Assembly: GCA_025351615.1 (NCBI GenBank) | Contig: JANXVP010000150.1 | Location: forward strand, 1 to 26,657 | Length of the DNA stretch: 26,657 nucleotides | Source: Ramlibacter sp. | GTDB lineage: Bacteria; Pseudomonadota; Gammaproteobacteria; Burkholderiales; Burkholderiaceae_C | Reading direction: 5' to 3' | Part shown: piece after piece, positions 16,341-24,191 of the stretch | Numbering within the stretch: the first letter of the stretch is position 1 | How the letters are laid out: every line of letters starts with the position of its first letter | Program-made: the position numbers and the translations under genes | Notes under the pieces: model-generated | Seen by the model: only the letters and a program-made list of their open reading frames with translations | What the model was told of the DNA's origin: nothing | Database searches by the model: none

Positions 16341-17372
16341 CTATTTCCAGGGGCGGTGATAAGCGCCCAGCGTATGTTGCTGACCTTCGGCGACCTGGTC
16401 CAGCCTGGCCATCCAGCCGCGTTTGGCCGTGTAACGGTGCGGGTTCACGCAGCAGTGGTCGATAGCCTCGCGCCACACGCGGGTGACCTGGGCCACGTAA
16501 GCGGGGCTGCGCTGGCGGCCTTCGATCTTGATGCCCTTCACGCCGATCTTGAGCAATTGGGGCAGCAGTTCGAGGGTGTTCAGGCTGGTCGGCTCCTCGA
16601 CGGCGTAGTAGCTCTCGTCGCTACCGACATTGAAGCGGCCTTTGCACAGCGTTGGATATCCAGCCTTCTCGCCGTCCGCGTAGCGGTCGATCAGCACTCC
16701 GTTCAGGCGCGATTCGAGCCCCTGGGACGTTTGCTGCCATCGCACTGCCCGGGGCGGCGAACACACGCCCTGCGTATTGGGCGAATCGCCGGTGACATAG
16801 GAGGACAGGGCGCACCGGCCTTCGACCATGACGCACAGGCTGCCGAAGCCGAAGACTTCAATTTCCACGGACACCTTGTCGATCAGCTGCTGCACCTGCA
16901 CCAGCGACAAGACCCGCGGCAGGATGGCACGCACGACGCCGAACTGCTCGCGGTAGAAATTGATCGCGTCGTAGTTGGTGGCTGAGCCTTGCACCGAGAG
17001 GTGCAGACGCAGGCCGGGATGACGGGCAACCGCATATTGCATCAGGCCGGGATCGGCCAGGATCACCGCATCGACACCCAGATCGACGGCCTTGTCCATG
17101 GCCGCCCGCCACAATCCGGGATTGGATGGCTGGGGATAGGTGTTGAGCGCCATGAACACCTTGCAGCCGCGCTGGTGCGCATATTGGATTCCATTGGCGA
17201 TGGCGCCCTCGTCGAAATTCAGTCCGGCAAAGTTGCGGGCGTTGGTGGCATCGCGCAGCCCGAGGTAGACGCAATTCGCGCCATTGTCGACAGCCGCCTT
17301 GAGCGCGGGCAGGCTGCCGGCGGGGCAAACCAGTTCGGGGCCTGCGAACGCGGCAGCTGGAGTCGATGTCAT
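16341..17372 (-). CDS. ubiU: UbiU, Fe-S U32 protein for anaerobic ubiquinone synthesis
   Basis: A 343-residue U32 family protein, partner of UbiV. ELVCPAGSLPALKAAVDNGA near the start is the UbiU opening, here with an 11-residue N-terminal extension compared with E. coli. Cys180, Cys187, Cys204 and Cys243 have exactly the spacing (7, 17, 39) of the 4Fe-4S ligands Cys169, 176, 193 and 232 of E. coli UbiU. The family motif LHLSVQGSATNYDAINFY precedes them, and KGIKIEGRQRSPAYV is near the C-terminus. It is the first gene of a five-gene minus-strand run. An FNR-type box lies 38 bases upstream; the predicted transcript would start only about four bases before the ATG. No separate ribosome site is seen, consistent with that. 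Confidence 0.96.
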   Translation of the reverse strand: MTSTPAAAFAGPELVCPAGSLPALKAAVDNGANCVYLGLRDATNARNFAGLNFDEGAIANGIQYAHQRGCKVFMALNTYPQPSNPGLWRAAMDKAVDLGVDAVILADPGLMQYAVARHPGLRLHLSVQGSATNYDAINFYREQFGVVRAILPRVLSLVQVQQLIDKVSVEIEVFGFGSLCVMVEGRCALSSYVTGDSPNTQGVCSPPRAVRWQQTSQGLESRLNGVLIDRYADGEKAGYPTLCKGRFNVGSDESYYAVEEPTSLNTLELLPQLLKIGVKGIKIEGRQRSPAYVAQVTRVWREAIDHCCVNPHRYTAKRGWMARLDQVAEGQQHTLGAYHRPWK

Positions 17373-17410
17373 CAGGGAGCAGACCTTACGCGCGCGGGCG
17401 GCGATCGTCT

Positions 17411-17424
17411 TTGATCCTCGTCAA
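17411..17424 (-). promoter_or_regulatory. FNR-type box for ubiU operon
   Basis: TTGATCCTCGTCAA matches TTGAT-N4-RTCAA with one half-site ending GTCAA. It is followed leftward by TAAGGT at 17388-17383, a good -10 hexamer, at the spacing expected for an activator centred at -41.5. The predicted start of transcription is near 17376, about four bases before the ATG at 17372. Confidence 0.82.
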
Positions 17425-17510
17425 GCTTGCACGGGCGGCGCCTTTCGAGGCAACTAGCCGCCGACCGGGGTCGAGCGCCAGGTTCGGTACATTCAGGAAC
17501 CGTTCAATGC

Positions 17511-18176
17511 TCACCCCGGCCCGCGCGCATTGGTGCCGTTGTAGCGGCCCGGCCGGTGGTTCACTGCAAGCACCAGGTTGAGAACGACGACCGCGAGCAG
17601 GGAGGAGGCTGTGCGGGCAAGGTCGCCCACCAGCAGGCCACCGCCCAGGAGAATCGCCCCATCCAGCAGCATTTGCACCTTCCCAACGCTCCAGCCGAGC
17701 TTGTCGTGCAGGTAAAGCACGACGACATTGACCCCGCCCAGGCTCGCGCGATGCCGGAACAACACCAGCATCCCCATACCGGCGAGCAGCCCTCCGAGGA
17801 TTGCTGCAAGGACCGGGGACAGATGCGCGAAGGCGATGCCTTTCGGCAGCAGGTGCACGAACAGCGCCGCGAGCGCGACGGCCGCCAGCGTCTTCAGCGT
17901 GAATTCGCGTCCCATGCGCAGGCATGCCAGTGCATAGAACGGCGTGTTGATGACCAGCATGGCAAGCGACAGATCCAGGCCGGTCGCGTAATTCAGCAGC
18001 AGTGCCAGTCCCACCGTGCCACCGGCGAGCAGCCCGGCCTGGCCGAGCAGCACGATGCCCAGTGCGGCCAGCAAGGAACCTGTCAACAGCGCCTGGAGAT
18101 CCTCGTAGGCGCGATGGCCTGCTGCGCCAGCACGCGCCGGGAGCGGCTGCGAAGCCAGTGGGACGAATCCTTTCAC
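17511..18176 (-). CDS. YitT-family membrane protein
   Basis: A 221-residue membrane protein with five to six hydrophobic helices. Residues 28-55 (LQALLTGSLLAALGIVLLGQ then GLLAGGTVGLALLL) and GMGMLVLFRHRASLGGVNVV are typical of the YitT/DUF161 family. The C-terminal DUF2179 domain found in Bacillus YitT is missing, so this is the short form; family function is not established. The GTG at 18176 is one base after the stop of the DGC-domain gene, so translation is probably coupled. Third gene behind the FNR box at 18986. The tail (NHRPGRYNGTNARGPG) is polar. Another membrane family cannot be ruled out, but the Gly-rich segments favour YitT. Confidence 0.8.
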   Translation of the reverse strand: MKGFVPLASQPLPARAGAAGHRAYEDLQALLTGSLLAALGIVLLGQAGLLAGGTVGLALLLNYATGLDLSLAMLVINTPFYALACLRMGREFTLKTLAAVALAALFVHLLPKGIAFAHLSPVLAAILGGLLAGMGMLVLFRHRASLGGVNVVVLYLHDKLGWSVGKVQMLLDGAILLGGGLLVGDLARTASSLLAVVVLNLVLAVNHRPGRYNGTNARGPG

Positions 18177-18177
18177 G

Positions 18178-18555
18178 TCACGCCGTCTCGGCGGGGATGG
18201 TGAGCAGGTCCCTGGAGATATGGTCGATCACTTTCAACGCCTGCTCCGGGTCGAAATCAGAGCGCAAGAGCCGGCGGACGCCGTACTGCTGGAGCTGGTA
18301 GTAGCGCGCCATCGGGATTGCGTGGCGCTCGAGACAATGGCGCACGCAGGCCAGCGCGCAGCCATCGAGTCCGATCACGGGCCGGCTGGACTTCGCGACC
18401 CGCAGCAGCTGCGGCACGTCTCCGCCCACCCCCGCGATGCAGGACATCTCGGCCAGGCCGATGCGATCCAGCCGGACGGCGACGTGGTTCGCCAGTTGCG
18501 CCGCGCTGGAACAGCCGGAGCACGAATAGACGAGGGGAAAGTCCGGATCGATCAT
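18178..18555 (-). CDS. DGC-domain putative zinc-binding protein
   Basis: A 125-residue protein starting at the ATG at 18555 (MIDPDFPLVYSCSGCSS), two bases after the previous stop; an in-frame ATG at 18603 would overlap that gene by 46 bases and has no ribosome site. The family motif is clear: YSCSGCSSAAQLAN with Cys12 and Cys15, AEMSCIAGVGG with Cys39, and GLDGCALACVRHCL with Cys66, Cys70 and Cys74, which includes the name-giving Asp-Gly-Cys. Six conserved cysteines suggest binding of zinc or another metal; no biochemical function is known to me. Its place between a TraR-like zinc-finger protein and a YitT-like protein, behind an FNR box, points to a role under oxygen limitation or nitrosative stress. 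Confidence 0.85.
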   Translation of the reverse strand: MIDPDFPLVYSCSGCSSAAQLANHVAVRLDRIGLAEMSCIAGVGGDVPQLLRVAKSSRPVIGLDGCALACVRHCLERHAIPMARYYQLQQYGVRRLLRSDFDPEQALKVIDHISRDLLTIPAETA

Positions 18556-18557
18556 GG

Positions 18558-18935
18558 TCAGTGGAACGCGGGTTGCCGGCCCCATTCGCGCGCCGACTGG
18601 CACGAAGTGCAGCAGGATGTCGCGGGCATGGCGGCCAGGCGGCGCCAGTCGATAGCCTGCCCGCAGTCCAGGCAGAAGCCATAGCTGTGATCCAGCAGGC
18701 GACGCCGGGCGGCGAGCACCTGCTCGAGCTCGTGCGCCGCATGCTCGGCCTGGGCCTCATCGACCACGGCCAGGGATTCCTGCGCCGCAAGGTCCTTGAA
18801 ATCGCTGACATCCAGCGCCGCGCCTGCGGAATCGATCTGGGCCTCACGGGCTCCCAGCAGGGCGCAAAGCTCCTGCTCGCGCTGGACCAGGACCCGGTCG
18901 AATTCAGCGGCCCTTTTGCTGTCGTCTCTGTTCAT
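18558..18935 (-). CDS. TraR/DksA-family zinc-finger protein
   Basis: A 125-residue TraR/DksA-type protein. The N-terminal half (residues 5-80) is a helical hairpin (KRAAEFDRVLVQREQELCAL, then HAAHELEQVLAARRRL), and the C-terminal half holds a four-cysteine zinc finger, Cys88-x2-Cys91 and Cys109-x2-Cys112, in the usual YGFCLDCG...CTSCQ context. Such proteins enter the secondary channel of RNA polymerase and change promoter choice. The acidic pair at the hairpin tip of DksA (DxxxA) may be replaced by DVSDFKDLA here. GGAGG lies six bases before the ATG. First gene of a three-gene run with an FNR box 50 bases upstream, so it may add a transcription-wide layer to the anaerobic response. Its targets are unknown. 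Confidence 0.9.
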   Translation of the reverse strand: MNRDDSKRAAEFDRVLVQREQELCALLGAREAQIDSAGAALDVSDFKDLAAQESLAVVDEAQAEHAAHELEQVLAARRRLLDHSYGFCLDCGQAIDWRRLAAMPATSCCTSCQSAREWGRQPAFH

Positions 18936-18985
18936 GGAAGACCTCCGGTTGAAACCTATTGTGGAAGCTCGAATTCTTCGCGTCG

Positions 18986-18999
18986 TTGACTCAAGTCAA
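18986..18999 (-). promoter_or_regulatory. FNR-type box before TraR-like operon
   Basis: TTGACTCAAGTCAA is a symmetrical FNR/ANR-type site. It is 50 bases before the TraR-like gene start at 18935, with CACAAT at 18963-18958 placed as a -10 box. It is also 86 bases before the acyl-CoA dehydrogenase start at 19086, so it could act on both sides; the leftward role fits the spacing better. Confidence 0.82.
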
Positions 19000-19085
19000 A
19001 TGCAGCGGCGACCGGTTGCTCCAGCATCGAGGCTGTCCTCAGCAACAGACCAGGCATCCCATGAGCAAGAGCATCGAAGGCGCCG

Positions 19086-20366
19086 GTGGATTTTGACCCG
19101 TCGCCCCGCGCCACCTTGTGGCGCGAACGCGTTGAAACCTTCAGCGAGCGCTACCTGCTGCCGCACAACGCCGCCTGGCAAAACTGCGCGAACCGGGGGG
19201 AACAGCCCGACTTCATGGAAGACCTGAAGTCCCTGGCCCGGGCGGAGGGCCTGTGGAACATGTGCTTGCCGCTGCTGCGCGAGGACGAACCGGGGACTCG
19301 CCTTTCCAACATCGACTATGCGGCTGTGGCCGAGGCGATGGGGCGCCTGCCCTGGTCGGCCGAGGTCTTCAACTGCAATGCGCCGGACAGCGGCAACATG
19401 GACCTGCTGCAGCGCCATGCGACGCCCGTCCAGCGCGAACAATGGCTCAATCCCCTGCTCGCCGGCGAGATCCGTTCGGCGTTCGCCATGTCGGAGCCGG
19501 ATGTCGCGTCGTCCGATCCGACCAACCTGCAAACCTCCGTGCGCCGGGAGGGTGAGCAGCTGGTTCTGAACGGACGCAAGTGGTTCATCACCGGCGCCGC
19601 GCATCCGCAATGCCGGCTGCTGGTGGTGATGTGCCGCAACGACGACGCGGCGGGAGAGCCGGCCCGGCACGGCGCGCACAGCATGGTGCTGGTCCCTTTG
19701 CCCTCGGACGGCCTGCGCCTGGTGCGCAACATTTCGATCATGCACCACCTGTCGCCGGGCGGCCACAGCGAGATCCTGCTGCGCAACGTGCGCGTGCCGG
19801 CCGGCAATCTGCTGGGCACCTGGGGCGGGGGTTTCGCCATGGCCCAATCGCGCCTCGGACCGGGGCGTGTGCATCATTGCATGCGCAGCATCGGCCAATG
19901 CGAACTGGCGCTGGAACTTGCCTGCGACCGGGCGCTGGAGCGGCGCGCTTTCGGAAAGGTGCTTGCAGACCAGGCCAATGTCCAGGAGTGGATCGCCCAG
20001 TCGCGGCTGGAGATCGACCAGGCCCGGCTGCTGGTGCTGCGCGCCGCGTGGCTGCTCGACCAGGACGTGGACCCTGCCAAGATGCGATCGGCCGTCGCGG
20101 GCATCAAGGTGGTGGTCGCACGGTTGCAAACGCAAGTGACCGATCGCGCGATGCAGATCTTCGGCGCGATGGGCCTGTCGCCCGATACCCCGCTGGCCTG
20201 GCTGTGGACCTGGGGCCGGGCGCTGCGGCTCATGGACGGGCCGGACGAAGTGCATCTGCGCACGGTGGCGCGTCACGAGCTGGCTGCGGCGCGCGAGCGC
20301 GGAGGCGCTTCGGCCGCCTACTTCACGACCCCCGAGCAGCTGGAGGCGCCGGTCAGGATTCGCTAG
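19086..20366 (+). CDS. Acyl-CoA dehydrogenase family protein
   Basis: A 426-residue flavoprotein of the acyl-CoA dehydrogenase superfamily, closest in style to the ACAD10/11 group. Helical N-terminal domain at 1-125, then the FAD-binding signature FAMSEPDVASSDPTNLQTSV, GRKWFITGAAHPQCRL, and the C-terminal helical domain with ERRAFGKVLADQANVQEWIAQSR and RAMQIFGAMGLSPDTPLA near 350-370. It should oxidise an acyl-CoA to an enoyl-CoA, passing electrons to ETF. The GTG start at 19086 has AAGG five bases upstream; the ATG at 19060 is in another frame and stops quickly. It stands alone on the + strand between two minus-strand FNR-linked units, so its substrate is not indicated by neighbours. A link to the FNR box at 18986 is possible only. 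Confidence 0.9.
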   Translation: MDFDPSPRATLWRERVETFSERYLLPHNAAWQNCANRGEQPDFMEDLKSLARAEGLWNMCLPLLREDEPGTRLSNIDYAAVAEAMGRLPWSAEVFNCNAPDSGNMDLLQRHATPVQREQWLNPLLAGEIRSAFAMSEPDVASSDPTNLQTSVRREGEQLVLNGRKWFITGAAHPQCRLLVVMCRNDDAAGEPARHGAHSMVLVPLPSDGLRLVRNISIMHHLSPGGHSEILLRNVRVPAGNLLGTWGGGFAMAQSRLGPGRVHHCMRSIGQCELALELACDRALERRAFGKVLADQANVQEWIAQSRLEIDQARLLVLRAAWLLDQDVDPAKMRSAVAGIKVVVARLQTQVTDRAMQIFGAMGLSPDTPLAWLWTWGRALRLMDGPDEVHLRTVARHELAAARERGGASAAYFTTPEQLEAPVRIR

Positions 20367-20429
20367 GGGATCGCATTGGTTGGCGCAGGTTGTCCGGGCC
20401 GTCGTACGCCAAGGGTGACGCTGCAGCAC

Positions 20430-22814
20430 TCATCCGCAGGCTCCCAGATGCCCACATTCGCTGCACCAGTCGCAGCCGTCCTTGCGGATCATGGCGCAGG
20501 CGCCGCATTCCGGGCACTTGGCGCCGGTGTGGACTGGGGCGGGGGTGGTGGCGGCCTGGGCCGGGGACTGCACTGCCGGGACGCCGCTGCGCCGCGCGAT
20601 GATGTTCTGGACCGCATAGGCAATGGCGGCGACCTGCGAATCATGCCACTGCGGCACCTGGGTTCCGTCGGCTTTCTGGTATGTTCCCAGCCGCACGGGC
20701 CCGCGGTCCCACGCGACCTTGCGCATATCGGCGAGGGCCCGGTCCAGAAAGCCCCCACGCGCCGCCAGCGACAGCAGCCGCATGCTGGCGGTGATCCATT
20801 CCTGGGATTCGCCGCTCTGGCCGACAGGCATGAAGAATTCGACAGCACGCTCGCGGCCGTCGGCAAGCGGCAGGAACGACACCACCAGGTACAGCGCCTG
20901 CCGTCCCTGCTGGGTCCAGTATTCGATTTTTTCCGCCACGGCGGGCAGCACACCCTTCGGCCGGCTTGCGATCACTGCGCGCATCGGGTCCGGCTGCGCG
21001 GGTGCTGCTTCAGCCTTCACGGTGCCCGTTTCGAGCATCGAACCGATGATGCTGTTGGGCCGGTATGTCGCCAATCCTTTCAGGCCCGCACGCCAGGCCT
21101 GCTGGTACAGCAGCTGGAAATCTTCGAACGGGTACGCGGCCGGCACGTTGACTGTCTTCGAAATCGCCGTGTCCACGAATGGCTGCACGGCTTCCATCAT
21201 TGCGATGTGATCCGTGGCGCCCATCTCCAGCGCGGAGACGAAGTAGCTCGGTAATTTCGCCACGTCGCCGCCGAGTGCGCCGTACAGACGCCAAGCATGG
21301 TCTTCCACACTGTATTCCCGTGTGCTGCCGTCGGCCTCGCGTTTCTTGCGGCGGTAGGTCCAGGAGAAGGACGGCTCGATCCCGCTCGAGGCGTTGTCCG
21401 CGAAGGCCAGGCTGACAGTGCCGGTGGGTGCGATTGACAGCAGGTGGCTGTTGCGGATTCCGTGGGCGCGGATCGCGTCGCGCAGGGGTTCGTCCAGTCT
21501 GCTGGCAAAGGTGCCCGGCTCTAAATAGCGTTGGGCGTCGAGCGCGGGGAACGCACCCTTCTCGCGCGCGAGCTCCACCGAGGCCGCGTAGGCGACGTCG
21601 CGCATGCAGCGCGCGATGCGCACGGCCATTGCGCGGCCGTGTTCATCGTCATAGCGCAGGCACAGCATGGTCAGCGTGTTTCCGAGCCCGGTGAAACCGA
21701 CGCCGATGCGCCTCTTGGCGACTGCTTCCAGGCGCTGCTGGTCCAGCGGCCACCAGGTGATGTCGAGAACATTGTCCAGCGCGCGCACCTGCAACGCGAC
21801 CGCTTGCGCGAACGCGTCGAAGTCGAACGCGGGCGTCCCGCCGAAGCCGAAGGGATGGCGCACGAACCGCGGCAGGATCACCGGCCCGAGGTCGCAGCAG
21901 CCATAGGGCGGCAGCGGCTGTTCGCCACAGGGGTTGGTGGCGGCGATCCGTTCGCACCAGCGCAGGTTGTTGTCGCGGTGGATGGTATCGGTGAACAGGA
22001 CCCCCGGTTCGGCGAAATCGTACGCCGAGCGCATCACGATGTCCCAGAGCGCCTGGGCGGGCAGTGTCCGGTAGACCCAGAGTCCGTCGTCCCGCTGCAG
22101 CGCTCCCTTTGCGACCAGCTCCGGACCCGGCGCGGCGCGGTGCACCAGCGCCCAGTCCTGGCCGTTCTCCAGCGCTTGCATGAACGCGTCGGTGACGGCC
22201 AGCGACACGTTGAAGTTGTTCCAGCGGCCGGGTTTGCGTTTGGCGGTGATGAATTCGACGACGTCGGGGTGGTCGATGCGCAGCACCCCCATCTGCGCGC
22301 CGCGCCGTGCGCCGGCGCTTTCCACGGTGGCGCAGGAATGGTCGAACACGTCCATATAGCTGCAGGGTCCGGACGCGATGGACGCGGTCGCGCTGACCAG
22401 GGCACCACGCGGGCGGATGCGGGAGAAGTCGTAGCCGACCCCGCCACCGCGGCGCATCGTCTCCGCGGCTTCCCGCAAGGCCTCGTAGATGCCGGGGTAG
22501 CCCTCGTCGTCCTGACCCTGGATGCAATCGCCCACAGGCTGCACGAAGCAGTTGATCAGCGTCGCGGAGAGCGCGGTGCCGGCGGCGCTCATGATGCGTC
22601 CGGCGCCGATCGCGCCGGCCTGCAGGTTGACCAGGAACCGCTCTTCCCAAAGCGCGCGCTCGGCTTGCGGTTCGGCCGAGGCCAGCGACCGCGCGACCCG
22701 GCGGAACAGGTCCATCGAGGTCTCCTCGCCTGGCTTGAGGTATTTTTCGCGCAGCACGTCCAGGCTGATCTGCTGCGGCGCAAGCGTCAGCGCGAGAGTG
22801 ACATCGCGCTTCAC
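20430..22814 (-). CDS. nrdJ: Class II (cobalamin-dependent) ribonucleotide reductase
   Basis: A 794-residue adenosylcobalamin-dependent reductase that makes deoxyribonucleotides with or without oxygen. Motifs are INCFVQPVGD (Cys89), RRGGGVGYDFSRIRP, WNNFNVSLAVTD, the active-site NPCGEQPLPPYGCCDLG (Cys296), and SIAPTGTVSLAFADNASSGIEP. The C-terminus ends in a small zinc-ribbon-like element, CPECGACAMIRKDGCDWCSECG, common in class II enzymes. The GTG at 22814 overlaps the stop of the upstream gene (GTGA); the frame is open farther upstream only as a shadow of that gene. With no promoter of its own visible it should be transcribed with the flavin oxidoreductase from the FNR box at 24120. No nrdAB or nrdDG is in the window, so a class Ia enzyme elsewhere is likely for aerobic growth. 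Confidence 0.95.
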   Translation of the reverse strand: MKRDVTLALTLAPQQISLDVLREKYLKPGEETSMDLFRRVARSLASAEPQAERALWEERFLVNLQAGAIGAGRIMSAAGTALSATLINCFVQPVGDCIQGQDDEGYPGIYEALREAAETMRRGGGVGYDFSRIRPRGALVSATASIASGPCSYMDVFDHSCATVESAGARRGAQMGVLRIDHPDVVEFITAKRKPGRWNNFNVSLAVTDAFMQALENGQDWALVHRAAPGPELVAKGALQRDDGLWVYRTLPAQALWDIVMRSAYDFAEPGVLFTDTIHRDNNLRWCERIAATNPCGEQPLPPYGCCDLGPVILPRFVRHPFGFGGTPAFDFDAFAQAVALQVRALDNVLDITWWPLDQQRLEAVAKRRIGVGFTGLGNTLTMLCLRYDDEHGRAMAVRIARCMRDVAYAASVELAREKGAFPALDAQRYLEPGTFASRLDEPLRDAIRAHGIRNSHLLSIAPTGTVSLAFADNASSGIEPSFSWTYRRKKREADGSTREYSVEDHAWRLYGALGGDVAKLPSYFVSALEMGATDHIAMMEAVQPFVDTAISKTVNVPAAYPFEDFQLLYQQAWRAGLKGLATYRPNSIIGSMLETGTVKAEAAPAQPDPMRAVIASRPKGVLPAVAEKIEYWTQQGRQALYLVVSFLPLADGRERAVEFFMPVGQSGESQEWITASMRLLSLAARGGFLDRALADMRKVAWDRGPVRLGTYQKADGTQVPQWHDSQVAAIAYAVQNIIARRSGVPAVQSPAQAATTPAPVHTGAKCPECGACAMIRKDGCDWCSECGHLGACG

Positions 22815-24049
22815 GCGGTGGCCTCGCCCAAGCCCGCGGGCAGGATACCGCCCAGCAACCACTGCATGAGGTCCAGCACGCTGCGAATCTGCGTGCCGAA
22901 GGGCAGGCGGCCGGCGCCCCGGAAGAACAGGCCCTGGTCGGTGTGGCCGTCCAGGGCGTGGCCAAGCGATTTGTCGATACAGAACTGGCCCCAGGTCCGG
23001 TTGCCGTCGCGCAGCCCGCAATGCGCCAGGCAATCGAACCACATATTGCAATGGGACTTCACGTGCGCATGCTGTTGCAGCTTGGGCTCCAGGCGCAGGT
23101 ATTTCTCCAGCCAGGGCGTGCGGACCGCGCGTGCAGGCAGTCCGGCCACGCTGACGAACTCGACGATGTCTTCGGGCCTGGCCTCGGCCAGGATGCGCTT
23201 GAACTCGGGGTGCGCGTCGCACTCCTGGGTCACCGCAAACGGGGTGCCGAGCTGCACTGCCGCCGCGCCCAGGCCCTGCAGGCGCTGGATGTCGTCCAGG
23301 CTGGAGATGCCGCCCGCGGCGACCAGTGGAATACGATTTTCGATGCCCGCCGTCCGCAGGAATGCAAGCGCTTCCGGCAACACCACATCGAAGTCGAAGC
23401 GCCGGTCCCCCAGGTCGGCCACCTTCGCCGCTCCCAGGTGACCGCCCGCCAGGCGCGGATGCTCGATCACGATTGCGTCAGGCAACCGCCCCTTTTTCTC
23501 CCACTTGCGCACCACCAGCTGAACGCCGCGCGCATCGGAAAGGATGGGGACCAGCGCCGTCTTGGGGTATTGGCGCGCGAGCTCGGGCAGGTCCAGCGGC
23601 AGGCCGGCGCCCACCACCACCGCGTCGATCCCGCAAGCCAGAGCATGGCGCACGTAGGCTTCGTACTCGTTCACCGCCCGCATGACGTTGACGGCGATCA
23701 GCCCGCGGCCGCCACTGATCTCGCGCGCCTTGGCGATCTCGCGTGCCAGGGCTTCAAGATTGGCGGCGTCGATCAGTGCCTTGGCCTGCGGGCCTTCCAG
23801 GTCCGCTGTCCGTGCCATGAGGTCGGGATGGTGCCGGCGCAGGTCGACCGCCGAAATCGTTCCGACGCCACCATATCCCGCCACCGTACCGGCCAGCCTT
23901 CCGGCCGACACGCCCACGCCCATCCCGCCTTGCACCACGGGTAGCAGCGTCTTGCCTCCCAGCCCTAGCAGGCGCAAACCGGAATCGCGGGCGAGCAACG
24001 CCAGTCGCGCAGCCACGCCGGCCGTCTCACTCAAAATTGACTTGTCCAT
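22811..24049 (-). CDS. Nitronate monooxygenase-like flavin oxidoreductase with Cys cluster
   Basis: A 412-residue FMN-dependent TIM-barrel protein of the nitronate monooxygenase (2-nitropropane dioxygenase) family. LPVVQGGMGVGVSAGRLAG (36-54) opens the barrel, GGRGLIAVNVM is at 113-123, EHPRLAGGHLGA near 196-207 holds the usual catalytic His region, and PLVAAGGISSLDDI with AAAVQLGTPF binds the FMN phosphate. The C-terminal part (330-360) has four clustered cysteines, Cys334, Cys340, Cys344 and Cys357, that ordinary family members lack, which could hold an Fe-S cluster or zinc. GGAG is five bases before the ATG, and an FNR-type box is 70 bases upstream. The stop overlaps the nrdJ start (GTGA), so the two are co-expressed. 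Its substrate is unknown; a nitro compound, an enoyl-CoA or a role in reductase activation are all possible. Confidence 0.87.
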   Translation of the reverse strand: MDKSILSETAGVAARLALLARDSGLRLLGLGGKTLLPVVQGGMGVGVSAGRLAGTVAGYGGVGTISAVDLRRHHPDLMARTADLEGPQAKALIDAANLEALAREIAKAREISGGRGLIAVNVMRAVNEYEAYVRHALACGIDAVVVGAGLPLDLPELARQYPKTALVPILSDARGVQLVVRKWEKKGRLPDAIVIEHPRLAGGHLGAAKVADLGDRRFDFDVVLPEALAFLRTAGIENRIPLVAAGGISSLDDIQRLQGLGAAAVQLGTPFAVTQECDAHPEFKRILAEARPEDIVEFVSVAGLPARAVRTPWLEKYLRLEPKLQQHAHVKSHCNMWFDCLAHCGLRDGNRTWGQFCIDKSLGHALDGHTDQGLFFRGAGRLPFGTQIRSVLDLMQWLLGGILPAGLGEATA

Positions 24050-24119
24050 CGTGCTCCAGATCGGGTCGGTACTGGTCAGTGCCGCCGTTCAAGGCTAACC
24101 ACCCCGCGTTCCGGCGAAG

Positions 24120-24133
24120 TTGACTCAGGTCAA
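24120..24133 (-). promoter_or_regulatory. FNR-type box for flavin oxidoreductase-nrdJ operon
   Basis: TTGACTCAGGTCAA lies 70 bases before the ATG at 24049. TAGCCT at 24097-24092 is a matching -10 hexamer, placing the start near 24085, exactly where an activator centred at -41.5 would put it. Confidence 0.82.
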
Positions 24134-24177
24134 GCCGATGTGCATTGGCGCAGTTGCGGACATTGGCACCAGACACC

Positions 24178-24191
24178 TTGACATGTGTCAA
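24178..24191 (+). promoter_or_regulatory. FNR-type box for hemerythrin gene
   Basis: TTGACATGTGTCAA is a perfect palindrome, 57 bases before the ATG at 24249. TAGACT at 24214-24219 sits as a -10 box at the expected spacing, giving a start near 24226 and a 23-base leader that holds the AAAGG ribosome site. Confidence 0.84.

Noticed and set aside
4594..19054. Shared 14-mer GCAACAGACCAGGC near 4595-4608 and near 19040-19053
   Set aside because: One 14-base match is about what is expected by chance within a window of this length, and the flanks diverge quickly.
22815..23222. N-terminal extension of the nrdJ frame
   Set aside because: The extra 136 codons overlap the flavin oxidoreductase gene in another frame and are Arg/Ala rich without family similarity; the GTG at 22814 gives the normal class II start and a GTGA overlap.
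21531..23441. 636-codon plus-strand frame
   Set aside because: Antisense to nrdJ and the flavin oxidoreductase; no motifs.
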